64,000 nucleotides of DNA. Source: Castellaniella hirudinis_A (GTDB lineage Bacteria; Pseudomonadota; Gammaproteobacteria; Burkholderiales; Burkholderiaceae_B). A model generated the notes under the pieces. It was not told where the DNA came from and did not search any database. It saw nothing but the letters and a program-made list of their open reading frames with translations. Location: the NCBI RefSeq assembly GCF_047468865.1, contig NZ_JBLGTV010000005.1, positions 147,293 to 211,292 of the forward strand, read 5' to 3'. Shown piece after piece: positions 17,539-26,861 of this stretch; within the stretch, counting starts at the first letter, position 1, and the number at the start of each line of letters is the position of its first letter. Made by a program: the position numbers and the translations under genes.

Positions 17539-18855
17539 CTACATGCCCAGGTAGGCGGCCCGGACCTGCTCATTGCTGATCATTTCCTTGCCCGTGCCCG
17601 ACAGCACGATGTTGCCGGTCTCCAGCACATAGGCGCGGTCGGCGATCCCGAGGGCGGCGAACGCGTTCTGCTCGACCAGCAGGATCGTGATGCCCTGGGA
17701 TTTCAGGGTGCGGATGACGTTGAAGACTTCGTCGACCAGCAAAGGCGCCAGGCCCATGGAGGGCTCGTCCAGCAGCAGCAGCTTGGGCCCGCCCATGAGC
17801 GCCCGGCTGATGGCCAGCATCTGCTGCTGCCCCCCGGACAAGGTGCCGGCGGGCAGGTGGCGTTTCTCGTGCAGGATCGGGAACATCTCGTAGACGCGAT
17901 CCAGGTCGCGCGGGATTTTGTCCTTGGCCCGCAGGTAGGCGCCCAGCAGCAGGTTGTCTTCGATCGACAGGGGGCCGAATACCTGGCGGCCTTCGGGGCT
18001 GTGGCAGATGCCCGCCTGGACGCGACGGTCGGCCCGCAGGCGGGAGATGTCGCGCCCGGCGAACTGGACGATCCCGCCGCTCATGGGCTGGATGCCCGAG
18101 AGCGTGCGCAGGAACGTGGTCTTGCCGGCGCCGTTGGCCCCGACCAGGGACACGAGTTCGCCTTTGTAGACTTCGAGGCTGATGCCTTTGAGGGCCTGGA
18201 TGCGGCCATAACAGGATTCGAGGTCGGTGACCTGAAGCAATGGTTTTTGGCTGGGCGCGCTGGCCGACAGGTGCCGGAACCCGCCCGCCTGGGTGGCGCC
18301 CAGGCCGACGGAGTCCGGCGCCAGCGACACGATGCGGTGGTGCAGCTCGCGGTATTCGGCGCGGGCGTCTTCGCCGAACAGGGGGTCGTGGTTGTCGGAG
18401 AATGCCGCCAGGATCTCGGCCCAGTCTTCCGGCAGCAGGTGTTTTTTGGCCAGGGGGATGGCCTGGGTTTCTTCGGTGGTGATGTGCTGCTTCAGGCCGT
18501 CGATGTAGCGCCGCAGGGCGGCGATGAATTCGGGCTGGGTGGTCGGCTGGCCGGATGCCAGCTGTTGGCGCAGGGCCTGCAGATGGCCCGGGCCGCTTTG
18601 GTGTTCGGCCTCCAGGGCGTCGAGCACCCCGGCGACTTCGTCGGGCGCGCGCAGGCGCATGGCCTTGAACAGGTGCTGGTCTTCTTTGGCGTGGTGGCAG
18701 CCATCCATGAATTCCTGGATGTAGTCGAACAGCGCGTGGAAGAAATCGGCGTCCACCGGGGTGCCGGCCTGCAGTTCGTCGATGACCAGATCAATGGTCC
18801 GGGCAATGCGCCAGAGGTTGCGGTGTTCTTCCTGGATGATTTCGAGTGCGTGCAT
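17539..18855 (-). CDS. Hemerythrin-LivF fusion: ABC transporter ATPase with N-terminal HHE domain
   Basis: A 438-residue fusion. Residues 1 to about 165 are a four-helix hemerythrin/HHE cation-binding domain with regularly spaced ligands (EEHRNL, CHHAKEDQHLF, EAEHQSG, KQHITTEE). A linker follows. From about residue 200 there is a complete LivF ATPase: Walker A GANGAGKTT, signature LSGGQQQM, Walker B LLLLDEPSMGL and the LivF-type HSPEGRQVF segment. Ordinary LivF is about 235 residues. The start at 18855 has AGGGA upstream and lies 13 bp after the livG stop. The reading frame is continuous, so this is a genuine fusion. I infer that O2, NO or iron status could modulate transport. Confidence 0.88.
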   Translation of the reverse strand: MHALEIIQEEHRNLWRIARTIDLVIDELQAGTPVDADFFHALFDYIQEFMDGCHHAKEDQHLFKAMRLRAPDEVAGVLDALEAEHQSGPGHLQALRQQLASGQPTTQPEFIAALRRYIDGLKQHITTEETQAIPLAKKHLLPEDWAEILAAFSDNHDPLFGEDARAEYRELHHRIVSLAPDSVGLGATQAGGFRHLSASAPSQKPLLQVTDLESCYGRIQALKGISLEVYKGELVSLVGANGAGKTTFLRTLSGIQPMSGGIVQFAGRDISRLRADRRVQAGICHSPEGRQVFGPLSIEDNLLLGAYLRAKDKIPRDLDRVYEMFPILHEKRHLPAGTLSGGQQQMLAISRALMGGPKLLLLDEPSMGLAPLLVDEVFNVIRTLKSQGITILLVEQNAFAALGIADRAYVLETGNIVLSGTGKEMISNEQVRAAYLGM

Positions 18856-18868
18856 CTGTGATCCCTGG

Positions 18869-19630
18869 TCAGGCGTGACCGCCCAGATAGGCGGCGATAA
18901 CATCTGGATTGCGTCGGACTTCGGCCCCGGTGCCTTCGGCTAGGCGCTTGCCGTAGTCTAGAACCAGAATGCGGTCGGATAGGTTCATGACCATTTTCAT
19001 GTCGTGCTCGACCAGCACCACGGTGACCCCGGTGTTGGCGATGCGGCGCACCAGGGCGTCGACTTCCTGGGTTTCCTTGGGGTTCAGGCCGGCGGCCGGT
19101 TCGTCCAGGAACAGCAGGCGCGGCTTCATGGCCAGGGCGCGGGCGATTTCCAGGCGCTTCAGGGCGCCGTAAGGCATGCTGTCGGCGCGCGCGCCGACAT
19201 AGGCGTCCAGCCCCACGAAACCCATCAGATCGGCGGCCTGGCGGCGCAGTTCGGCTTCGCCCCGGCTGAGTGAGCGCACCCGCAGCAGGGCCTTGAACAA
19301 GCTGGTGTCCAGGTGCTGGTGGGCGCCCACCATGACGTTTTCGATGGCGCTCATGTTCATCCAGATCTGCAGGTTCTGGAAGGTGCGCGCCATGCCGCGC
19401 CAGGCGAGATCACAGGGATTGCGGCCCTGGATTTCCTGGCCGTTCAGGCGGATGCTGCCGGACGTGGGGGTGTAGAGGCCCGTGATCAGGTTGAACAGCG
19501 TGGTCTTGCCCGCGCCGTTGGGGCCGATGACGGAATACACGATGCCTTCGTCCACCGAGAAGCTGACGTCCTGCACGGCGCGGACGCTGCCGAAATGGAT
19601 GGATAGGCTGTTGACTTCGAGCAATGGCAT
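18869..19630 (-). CDS. livG: LivG-type ABC transporter ATPase
   Basis: A 253-residue ATPase with Walker A GPNGAGKTTLFNLITG, the LivG-specific RTFQNLQIW, the Walker B region LLFLDEPAAGLNP, and the H-loop VLVEHDM. It pairs with the hemerythrin-LivF protein to energise the LivHM permease. It starts 4 bp after the livM stop. Confidence 0.9.
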   Translation of the reverse strand: MPLLEVNSLSIHFGSVRAVQDVSFSVDEGIVYSVIGPNGAGKTTLFNLITGLYTPTSGSIRLNGQEIQGRNPCDLAWRGMARTFQNLQIWMNMSAIENVMVGAHQHLDTSLFKALLRVRSLSRGEAELRRQAADLMGFVGLDAYVGARADSMPYGALKRLEIARALAMKPRLLFLDEPAAGLNPKETQEVDALVRRIANTGVTVVLVEHDMKMVMNLSDRILVLDYGKRLAEGTGAEVRRNPDVIAAYLGGHA

Positions 19631-19634
19631 GGTG

Positions 19635-20567
19635 TCAGTTCTCCAGGCGCAGGCGGGCGGCCAGGGTGGGGACGATGCCGCGGGGCAGGAAGATCATGCA
19701 CAGGATCAGGATGGCCCCGTAGATGACGATTTCCCAGCCTTCGAAGGTGGCCAGCAGCTGGGGCAGGGCGGTCAGCAGCACCGCGCCCAGCACCGAGCCG
19801 AACACCGAGGCCATGCCCCCGACCACCACCATGGTGATGAGTTCGATCGAGTGGAAGAAATTGGCCACGTCGGGCGTAATGAAGCCGATGTAGTGCGCGA
19901 AGATGCTGCCCATGATGCTCGCCACCACGGCCGACAGGACGAAGATCACGGTTTTGTAGCGGGGGACGTCGATGCCCACCACCTGGGACGCGACCTCGGA
20001 ACCGTGCAGGCCGCGCAAGGCCCGGCCAAAGGGCGAATTGATCAGGTTCAGGGCGCCCCAGACGCTGCACACCAGCAAAATCGCCACGACCCAATACCAC
20101 TGCTGGTCGCGCATGAAGGAAAAGCCCAGGACGTCCATGGACGGCACCGGCATACCGTCCGGCCCGCCGGTGTAGGCGGCTTCGTTGGTGATCACGATAT
20201 GGATGATGATGCCCAGCCCCAGTGTGGCCATGGCCAGATAGTGGCCTTTCAGGCGCAGGATGGGCCGGGCCACCAGCAGCGCCAGCACCCCCGAACCCGC
20301 CGCGCCCGCCAGCAGCGCCAGCAGCGGATGCACGTCGAAGTGCGAGGGCAGCACAGCGCTGGCGTAGGCCCCCAGGCCCACGAAGCCCGCATGCCCCAGG
20401 CTGATCTGGCCGGCATAGCCCACCAGCAGGTTCAGGCTGAGGACGATGATGGCGTTGATGGCCATGCGGATGACGATGTCGAGATAGAAGCTGTTGGGCA
20501 CCAGGAAGGGCACCACACAGAGCACGGCGGCCAGCAGGGCCAAGCCAATAGTGGAACGACGGTTCAT
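19635..20567 (-). CDS. livM: LivM-type ABC transporter permease
   Basis: A 310-residue inner-membrane protein with about 9 hydrophobic segments and the family motif GYAGQISLGHAGFVGLGAY, followed by LRLKGHYLAMATLGLG and LRGLHGSEVASQVVGID. It forms the translocation channel with LivH. The gene is 4 bp from both neighbours. Confidence 0.9.
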   Translation of the reverse strand: MNRRSTIGLALLAAVLCVVPFLVPNSFYLDIVIRMAINAIIVLSLNLLVGYAGQISLGHAGFVGLGAYASAVLPSHFDVHPLLALLAGAAGSGVLALLVARPILRLKGHYLAMATLGLGIIIHIVITNEAAYTGGPDGMPVPSMDVLGFSFMRDQQWYWVVAILLVCSVWGALNLINSPFGRALRGLHGSEVASQVVGIDVPRYKTVIFVLSAVVASIMGSIFAHYIGFITPDVANFFHSIELITMVVVGGMASVFGSVLGAVLLTALPQLLATFEGWEIVIYGAILILCMIFLPRGIVPTLAARLRLEN

Positions 20568-20571
20568 GTGC

Positions 20572-21447
20572 TTACACCCGATCGGTTGAACGACCGCCGA
20601 ACAGGCCGCGCGGCATGAAGAAAAGAATCAGCAGGATCAGCACGAAGGGGATGGCGTCTTTGTAGGCCGACGAGATGTAGCCCGCCCCCATGGCTTCGAG
20701 GATGCCCACCAGCAGCCCGCCGACCACGGCCCCCAGGCCGTTGCCCAACCCGCCGACCACGGCGGCGACAAAGCCTTTCAGCCCCAGCATGATGCCGACG
20801 TCATAGGACGTCAGGGTGATGGGCGTGATCAGGATGCCGCCCAGCGCGCCCAGGGCGGCCGCCAGGGCGAAGCTCATGAGCAGAACCCAGCCCGTGCTGA
20901 TGCCCACCAGCTGCGCGGCGACCTGGTTGATGGCCGTGGCCAGCATGGCCTTGCCCGCCAGCGTGCGGGTGAAGAAATACCAGAGCAGCACCACGACGAT
21001 GGCCGTCACCCCGAACACCCACAGGCTTTGGGGCAGCAGGGTGGCCCCCAGGATGTTCAGGGGCGGTTGGTCGGAGAAGGGCGGCAGGCTGTGGGCGTTT
21101 TTGCCGAACCAGACCTGGGCGAGCCCGCGGATCACCAGCGAGGCCCCGATGGTGATGATGATGAGCGTGACCGTATCGGCGTGCTTGACGGGTTCGATGG
21201 TGAGTTTTTCCATCAGCATGCCCACGATCGCCGGCAGGAAGACCGCCAGGGCGAACGCCGGCGCCCAGTGCAGGCCCGATTGGGTGAAGTAGACGGCCAG
21301 CATGCCGCCGAGCATGATGAACTCGCCCTGGGCGAAGTTGATGACGTTGCTGGCGTTGTAGATCAGATTGAAGCCCAGGGCGGCCAGGGCATAGGTTGCC
21401 CCGACGGTAAGCCCTGAAAACAGGAACTGCAGAAATTCTGCTTGCAC
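20572..21447 (-). CDS. livH: LivH-type ABC transporter permease
   Basis: A 291-residue inner-membrane permease: GATYALAALGFNLIYNASNVINFAQGEF at the N-terminus, and KGFVAAVVGGLGNGLGAVVGGL near the C-terminus. It starts with GTG, preceded by TAGGAGA. It is the first gene of the six-gene minus-strand operon that ends with DUF2783, and its promoter lies in the AT-rich region shared with the divergent aldehyde dehydrogenase. Confidence 0.9.
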   Translation of the reverse strand: MQAEFLQFLFSGLTVGATYALAALGFNLIYNASNVINFAQGEFIMLGGMLAVYFTQSGLHWAPAFALAVFLPAIVGMLMEKLTIEPVKHADTVTLIIITIGASLVIRGLAQVWFGKNAHSLPPFSDQPPLNILGATLLPQSLWVFGVTAIVVVLLWYFFTRTLAGKAMLATAINQVAAQLVGISTGWVLLMSFALAAALGALGGILITPITLTSYDVGIMLGLKGFVAAVVGGLGNGLGAVVGGLLVGILEAMGAGYISSAYKDAIPFVLILLILFFMPRGLFGGRSTDRV

Positions 21448-21780
21448 GAAGAGTCTCCTACGGGGGTCGGTTGGTACGGACTTTGATCCGCCCGCTGCTT
21501 GCTTGTATTACAAATACCCTAATAAAAAAATGGCATTTGGTATCGCTTAAAACATAGTGGAATTGATCCATCAGATCAATAGAAATTCGCTAATATCTGA
21601 CAAATATCCGGGTAAACCAGCAAATAATTATCAGCTGGGCAAATCCATTCATTTGACTAACAAATATATAATCCAGGTTTTAATCACTACGAAAAAAAAT
21701 CTTTTCAAAACAAATCGGTATCATGTCTTGTGCGGTCTCTGTGTTCATGGCTATCATCGCAGTAAACAGGGAGATCAAAG
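21448..21780. promoter_or_regulatory. AT-rich divergent control region between livH and aldehyde dehydrogenase
   Basis: A 333-bp gene-free stretch, strongly A+T-rich. It contains GTATCGCTTA at 21540-21549, identical to the element at 7058-7067 upstream of the diiron operon and sharing its core with the palindrome in the paaN promoter. This suggests co-regulation of the two blocks. I cannot place promoter hexamers with confidence. Confidence 0.45.
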
Positions 21781-23211
21781 ATGAACTACACCCCGCTTGC
21801 CTTGTATATCGACGGCGAGCTCCTGGCCGGCGACGGCCGCCGGCACCAGGACGTCGTCAACCCGGCGACCGGCGAAATCCTGGGGCGCCTGCCGCATGCC
21901 GACGCCGCCGACCTGGATCGGGCCCTGCGGGCCGCCCAGCGTGCCTTCGAGGGCTGGCGCCTCAGTTCGCCCATGGATCGCGCGGCCATTCTGCGCCAGG
22001 TGGCGGCGTTCACCCGCGAGCGGGCGGACGCGATTGCGCGCCACATGACGCTGGATCAGGGCAAGCCGCTGGCCGAGGCCCGCAACGAACTGCTGTCCTG
22101 TGCGGATCACGCCGACTGGCATGCCGAGGAATGTCGCCGCATCTATGGACGCGTCATCCCCGCCCGCAAGCCAGAAATCCGCCAGATGGTGCTGCGCGAG
22201 CCCGTCGGGGTCTGCGCCGCGTTCACCCCCTGGAACTTCCCCTACAACCAGGCCATCCGTAAAATCTGCGCCGCCGTGGGCGCGGGCTGCGCGATCATCC
22301 TCAAAGGCCCGGAAGACGCGCCCAGCGCCGTGCTGGCCATTGCGCGGATGTTCCACGATGCCGGCCTGCCGCCCGGGGTGCTCAATGTCGTCTGGGGCGT
22401 GCCGTCCGAAATATCCGATACATTGATCCGTTCGCCCATCGTGCGCAAAGTATCGTTTACCGGCTCGGTGGCCGTGGGCAAGCAGCTGGCGGCCCTGGCC
22501 GGGGCCCACATGAAGCGCGTCACGATGGAATTGGGCGGCCATTCGCCCGTCATCGTCCACGAAGACGCGGACGTCGCCCGCGCAGCGCGGCATCTGGCCC
22601 GGTTCAAGGTTCACAATGCCGGCCAGGTCTGTATTTCGCCCACCCGGTTTTATGTTCACGATCGCATCCATGACGCCTTTGTCGAGGCCTTCGTGGCCGA
22701 AATGCGCAAGGTGCGGGTGGGCGACGGCCTGGACGAACACACCGACATGGGGCCTTTGGCCCATGCGCGCCGCGTGCCCGCGATGACGCGCTTCGTCGAA
22801 GACGCCCGGGCGCGGGGCGCCCGGGTTCTGCTGGGGGGCAATCCGCTGGATCGGCCCGGCTTTTTCTTCGAGCCGACCGTGGTGGGCGATGTCCCCGACG
22901 ACGCCTTGCTGATGACCGAAGAACCCTTCGGGCCGATTGCGCCCATTGCGCGCTTCAGCGACGAGGACGACGTGCTGCGCCGGGCGAATGCGCTGCCTTA
23001 CGGCCTGTCGGCGTATGTGTTCACTTGCAGCCTGCGGCGGGCCCACCGGGCGGCGCAGGAACTCCAGGCGGGCATGGTCAACATCAACCACTTCGGCAGT
23101 GCCTTGCCCGAAACCCCTTTCGGCGGCGTCAAAGACAGCGGCATCGGCAGCGAGGGCGGCAGTGAAACCTTCGACGGCTATCTTGTCACTAAATTCGTTA
23201 CCCAGATCTGA
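21781..23211 (+). CDS. NAD(P)-dependent aldehyde dehydrogenase (succinate-semialdehyde type)
   Basis: A 476-residue ALDH. It has the AFTPWNFPYNQAIRKI cofactor segment, FTGSVAVGKQ, the general base in TMELGGHSPVIV, the catalytic Cys in NAGQVCISPTRF, and EEPFGPIAPI. It resembles succinate/glutarate-semialdehyde dehydrogenases. A GGGAGA site precedes the ATG. Being divergent from the transporter operon and sharing its control region, it could oxidise an aromatic aldehyde feeding the pathway (for example phenylacetaldehyde), but substrate specificity in this family is poorly predicted by sequence. Confidence 0.82.
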   Translation: MNYTPLALYIDGELLAGDGRRHQDVVNPATGEILGRLPHADAADLDRALRAAQRAFEGWRLSSPMDRAAILRQVAAFTRERADAIARHMTLDQGKPLAEARNELLSCADHADWHAEECRRIYGRVIPARKPEIRQMVLREPVGVCAAFTPWNFPYNQAIRKICAAVGAGCAIILKGPEDAPSAVLAIARMFHDAGLPPGVLNVVWGVPSEISDTLIRSPIVRKVSFTGSVAVGKQLAALAGAHMKRVTMELGGHSPVIVHEDADVARAARHLARFKVHNAGQVCISPTRFYVHDRIHDAFVEAFVAEMRKVRVGDGLDEHTDMGPLAHARRVPAMTRFVEDARARGARVLLGGNPLDRPGFFFEPTVVGDVPDDALLMTEEPFGPIAPIARFSDEDDVLRRANALPYGLSAYVFTCSLRRAHRAAQELQAGMVNINHFGSALPETPFGGVKDSGIGSEGGSETFDGYLVTKFVTQI

Positions 23212-23225
23212 TCCAAAGTAAAACC

Positions 23226-25256
23226 ATGCGAAACTTGAAAATTGGCACCAAACTGCTGCTGGGTTTCAGCCTGGCCGTGCTGCTCATCGTCCTGATTTCC
23301 GGCATCGGGGTCTGGCGCATCGTCAGCGCCGAGAACACCAACACCGAGCTGCTGTACCGGCAGGACGTCCATACCCTGAGCCTGCAGTGGCTGCGCCTGA
23401 CCCAGGTCAACCGCGAACGCGACCGCGCCATCGGGGTCATGACCAACCGCGACCAGATCGCCACCCTGAAAGACCTGATCGGCCAGACCAGCCAGCGGAT
23501 CAACCAGGTCGAGCAGCAGGTCAAGGGCCTGATCCACGACGCCGGGGACGAGGCCCTGTACCAGGATATCCTGTCGGCCAGGCAGGCCTTCCTGGCGACG
23601 CGGGATGAGGCCCGGGCCGCGCAGGACAAGGGCGATATCATCCGCGCCACCAACCTGTACGAAACCGAAGTCCCGCAGCGGCTGGATCACTACGTCGAGC
23701 GGATTTCCGCCTTTGCCGATCAGCAGGCCCGCCTGGTGCGCGAAACCAGCGAGACCGCCGTGCGCGATGGCCAGGCCAGCCTGCCGATCCTGCTGCTGGC
23801 CGCCCTGGTTGCGGTCATCCTGATGCCTCTGTTCGCCTGGCTGATCACGCGCAGCCTGAAAAACCAGCTGGGCGGCGAGCCCGGGCATGCGGCGCTGGTG
23901 GCCGAACGCATCTCCAAGGGCCACCTGGACGTGGATATCCAGGTGCAGTCCAAGGATAAATCCAGCCTGCTGTATGCCATGAAGCGCATGCGCGCCAACC
24001 TGGCCCGGCTGGTGGGCGACATGCAGCTGGGATCCAGCTCCATCGCGGGGGCGGTGGGGCAGATCACTGCGGGCAGCATGGAGCTGTCCTCGCGCACCGA
24101 CACCCAGGCCAGTTCCCTGGCCCAGACGGCGGCCACCATGGAAGAACTGACCGCCACGGTGCGCCAGAATGCGGACAACGCCCAGCAGGCCAACGACCTG
24201 GCCAGCGCCGCCGCGCAGACCGCCACAGAAGGCGGGGCCATCGTCACCGAACTGGTCGACACCATGGGGGAAATCCATGGCCGGGCGCAGCAGGTGGCCG
24301 ATATCGTCAGCGTGATCGACAGCATCGCCTTTCAAACCAACATCCTGGCGCTGAATGCCGCAGTAGAGGCCGCCCGCGCGGGTGAACAGGGCCGTGGCTT
24401 CGCGGTGGTGGCGGCCGAAGTCCGGGCGCTGGCGCAGCGCAGCGCCGGGGCCGCCAAGGAAATCAAAACCCTGATCGACGCCTCGGTCGAGTCCGCCGCC
24501 AAGGGCAACCAGCAGGCGGGGCGGGCGGGCAGCACCATGGGCGACATCGTCGAGGGTATCCGGCGCGTCACCGGGATCATGGGGGAAATCAGCGCCGCCA
24601 GCCGCGAACAGGCCACCGGCATCGAAGAAATCCGTTCCGCCATCAGCCAGATGGACAGCGTCACTCAGCAAAACGCCAGCCTGGTCGAACAATCCGCCGC
24701 CGCGGCCGCCGCCCTGCAGGCGCAGGCCGATGCCCTGTCCCAACTGGCTTCGGCGTTCCATCTGTCCGGCCCGGTGGATACCGAGATGATCGAAGGCAAC
24801 GATACCCTGTCGTATTCGCGCACTTTGCTGCAGGCGCCCAAGACCGACGGGTCGGCCTTTTACCCCTGGACGCGCGAACTCGAAGTGGACATTGCGGTCA
24901 TCGACAAGGATCACCAGAAGCTCGTCAGCCTGATCAATGCCCTGCACGAATCCATGGCGAAAGGCCACAGCAAGACGGCAATTGGGAAAATCCTGGACGA
25001 ACTGATCTTCTACACCCAGGATCACTTCACGCGTGAAGAACAGATGATGCTGGACGCGGGCTATACCGGCTACGAGCAGCACAAGAAAATCCACGACAAT
25101 CTGGTCAAGAAAGTGGTGGAATTCCGCGAAAGCTATCGGGCGGGGCATTCCATGGTGTCGGTGGAGCTGTCCAATTTTCTGCGCAACTGGCTCAGTACCC
25201 ACATCATGAAGACCGACAAGGACTACGCCCCGGTGATGAAGGCCTCGCTGCGGTAG
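23226..25256 (+). CDS. Methyl-accepting chemotaxis protein with C-terminal hemerythrin domain
   Basis: A 676-residue chemoreceptor. TM1 is at about residues 10-30, followed by a periplasmic four-helix ligand domain (to about 190) and TM2 (about 190-212). A HAMP-like segment comes next, then the signalling domain with the hairpin IDSIAFQTNILALNAAVEAARAGEQGRGFAVVA. From about residue 544 there is a bacteriohemerythrin domain (YPWTRELEVDIAVIDKDHQKL; TQDHFTREEQMM; YEQHKKIHDN; THIMKTDKDY) with all histidine/carboxylate ligands present. The family architecture suggests aerotaxis-type O2 sensing. It lies 14 bp after the aldehyde dehydrogenase, so the two are probably co-transcribed. Confidence 0.88.
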   Translation: MRNLKIGTKLLLGFSLAVLLIVLISGIGVWRIVSAENTNTELLYRQDVHTLSLQWLRLTQVNRERDRAIGVMTNRDQIATLKDLIGQTSQRINQVEQQVKGLIHDAGDEALYQDILSARQAFLATRDEARAAQDKGDIIRATNLYETEVPQRLDHYVERISAFADQQARLVRETSETAVRDGQASLPILLLAALVAVILMPLFAWLITRSLKNQLGGEPGHAALVAERISKGHLDVDIQVQSKDKSSLLYAMKRMRANLARLVGDMQLGSSSIAGAVGQITAGSMELSSRTDTQASSLAQTAATMEELTATVRQNADNAQQANDLASAAAQTATEGGAIVTELVDTMGEIHGRAQQVADIVSVIDSIAFQTNILALNAAVEAARAGEQGRGFAVVAAEVRALAQRSAGAAKEIKTLIDASVESAAKGNQQAGRAGSTMGDIVEGIRRVTGIMGEISAASREQATGIEEIRSAISQMDSVTQQNASLVEQSAAAAAALQAQADALSQLASAFHLSGPVDTEMIEGNDTLSYSRTLLQAPKTDGSAFYPWTRELEVDIAVIDKDHQKLVSLINALHESMAKGHSKTAIGKILDELIFYTQDHFTREEQMMLDAGYTGYEQHKKIHDNLVKKVVEFRESYRAGHSMVSVELSNFLRNWLSTHIMKTDKDYAPVMKASLR

Positions 25257-25269
25257 CCGCCGGGGCGGT

Positions 25270-25312
25270 CGCGCCACATGCGCCGCAGCCGCTTCGCGGC
25301 GCATGTGGCGCG
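25270..25312. terminator. Large hairpin after the chemoreceptor gene
   Basis: A perfect 17-bp stem (CGCGCCACATGCGCCGC and its complement) with a 9-base loop, starting 13 bp after the stop. There is no T-run, so it may act as an mRNA 3' stabiliser or a rho-independent-like stop of modest strength. Confidence 0.55.
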
Positions 25313-25360
25313 GGGCGATCGGTGTTATTCTGACAAGCTGTATTTCCGAGTGTTTGTCTG

Positions 25361-25585
25361 GTGCGTATCCGATCATTGGCATTTGCCGTGCTGGGGGGCT
25401 TGCCCCTGATGTTGTCCGCCTGCTCCTGGGGCGGGGCGGCGGATCCCGCCGCGCCCTGCCGGGCCGATCCGACCCGCTGCCTGTTCGAGGGCGCCTACGA
25501 GCCGGGCGAGCGCGGCTACGCCGAAGCCGAGGCCCAGCGCCTGAACCGCGCCGAGGCCGAACGCCTGCGCCGGATTGAATTCTGA
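25361..25585 (+). CDS. Small outer-membrane-type lipoprotein, function unknown
   Basis: A 74-residue protein starting at GTG. It has a short signal peptide and a lipobox LSAC, so lipidation at the Cys near residue 21. The mature part is short, begins with a PCRADPTRCLFEGAYEPGE segment containing two more cysteines, and ends in an Ala/Glu/Arg-rich helix. I do not recognise a family. It lies 20 bp before the MFS gene and may be co-transcribed with it. Confidence 0.65.
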   Translation: MRIRSLAFAVLGGLPLMLSACSWGGAADPAAPCRADPTRCLFEGAYEPGERGYAEAEAQRLNRAEAERLRRIEF

Positions 25586-25605
25586 TCGGGCGCCGGCGCG
25601 ACGAC

Positions 25606-26820
25606 ATGGCTGCCGACTATCACGATCATCCGGGCCGTCTGCTGCGCCTGACCATGGTGCTGGTGGGGGTGTTTGCCTTCATCCAGGTGTATTCCATTCA
25701 GTCCATCCTGCCGCAGCTGCAGCAAGACCTCGGCGCCAGTGTGGTCGAAATCGGCAACGCGGTGGGCATGACGGTTCTGGCGGTTGCCCTGGTTTCCCCC
25801 TTCGTGGGGATGCTGTCCGACGCCGTGGGCCGCAAGCGCTTGATCGTCGGGTCGGTTTTTCTGCTGGCGGTGCCCACCGCCTTGATGCCCTGGGTCGAAA
25901 GCGTGCAGGGCCTGCTGGTTCTGCGCTTCTGGCAGGGCCTGGCGGTTCCCGGGGTTTCTGTGGTGGCCGTGGCCTACATCGGCGAGGAGTTCCGCGGCTC
26001 CACCATGATCCGCATCGTGACCCTCTATGTGTCGGGTTGCGTGCTCGGCGGCTTCGCCGGGCGGTTCCTGATGGGCCACCTGACGGAATACATGCCCTGG
26101 CGGTCGGCGTTCCTGCTGATGGCGGTGCTGAATCTGCTGGGGGCCGTGGTGGTCTGGCGCGGCTTGCCGGCGTCGCGCCATTTTGTGGCCAACACCCGCG
26201 TCCGATCCAGCCTGCTGACACTGGGCCAGTTGCTGCGCAACCCGCACCTGCAGGCAGCCTGCGCCCTGGGCTTCACCGTGCTGTTCATGCTGGTGGCGCT
26301 GTTTACCTTCGTCAACCTGCATCTGGCGGCGGCGCCTTTCCATTTCAGCTCGGGCCAATTGGCCAACATCTTCACGGTGTACCTGTTGGGGGTGGTCGTC
26401 ACCCCGCTGGCGGGGCGCCTGATTCCGCGCCTGGGGGCGCGGCGCACCATTCTGTCCATGCTGCTGCTGTCGGCCCTGGGGGTGGCGCTGACCCTGACGA
26501 CGTCCTCCTGGCTGATCGTGACGGCCCTGGCCATGGCGGCCTGCGGCGTTTTCGTCACCCAATCGGCCACCATGAGCTTCATTGCCTCGCGCATCAATTA
26601 CGGCCGTTCGCTGGCCAGCGGGATGTATTACTCGATTTACTACTGCGGCGGTTTTACCGGGGCTTGGCTGTGCGGCATCGCTTATGCGCGCTATGGCTGG
26701 CTCGGGACGGTCGTCGTGCTGCTGGCGGTGCAGGCCGTGGGGGGGCTGATTGCCTGGCGCTTCATCCCGGCGCCGCCGGCCCCGGCCGCCCGCTCGGCTG
26801 AAACCCGGCCGGTGGATTGA
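25606..26820 (+). CDS. MFS transporter (YnfM-like)
   Basis: A 404-residue major facilitator with 12 predicted membrane segments. The loop 2-3 motif is GMLSDAVGRKRLIVG. The sequence resembles the YnfM/arabinose-efflux-like branch of MFS exporters. The substrate is unknown. The ATG at 25606 is followed by a short hydrophilic N-terminus. Confidence 0.82.
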   Translation: MAADYHDHPGRLLRLTMVLVGVFAFIQVYSIQSILPQLQQDLGASVVEIGNAVGMTVLAVALVSPFVGMLSDAVGRKRLIVGSVFLLAVPTALMPWVESVQGLLVLRFWQGLAVPGVSVVAVAYIGEEFRGSTMIRIVTLYVSGCVLGGFAGRFLMGHLTEYMPWRSAFLLMAVLNLLGAVVVWRGLPASRHFVANTRVRSSLLTLGQLLRNPHLQAACALGFTVLFMLVALFTFVNLHLAAAPFHFSSGQLANIFTVYLLGVVVTPLAGRLIPRLGARRTILSMLLLSALGVALTLTTSSWLIVTALAMAACGVFVTQSATMSFIASRINYGRSLASGMYYSIYYCGGFTGAWLCGIAYARYGWLGTVVVLLAVQAVGGLIAWRFIPAPPAPAARSAETRPVD

Positions 26821-26861
26821 AACCACCTGAAACCGCCTGCGGCGGCGGGGCGGGTTTCGCG

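Noticed and set aside
18856..18903. Longer N-terminus for the hemerythrin-LivF protein
   Set aside because: The 16 extra codons lie inside livG; the ATG at 18855 has a ribosome site and begins exactly at the hemerythrin fold.
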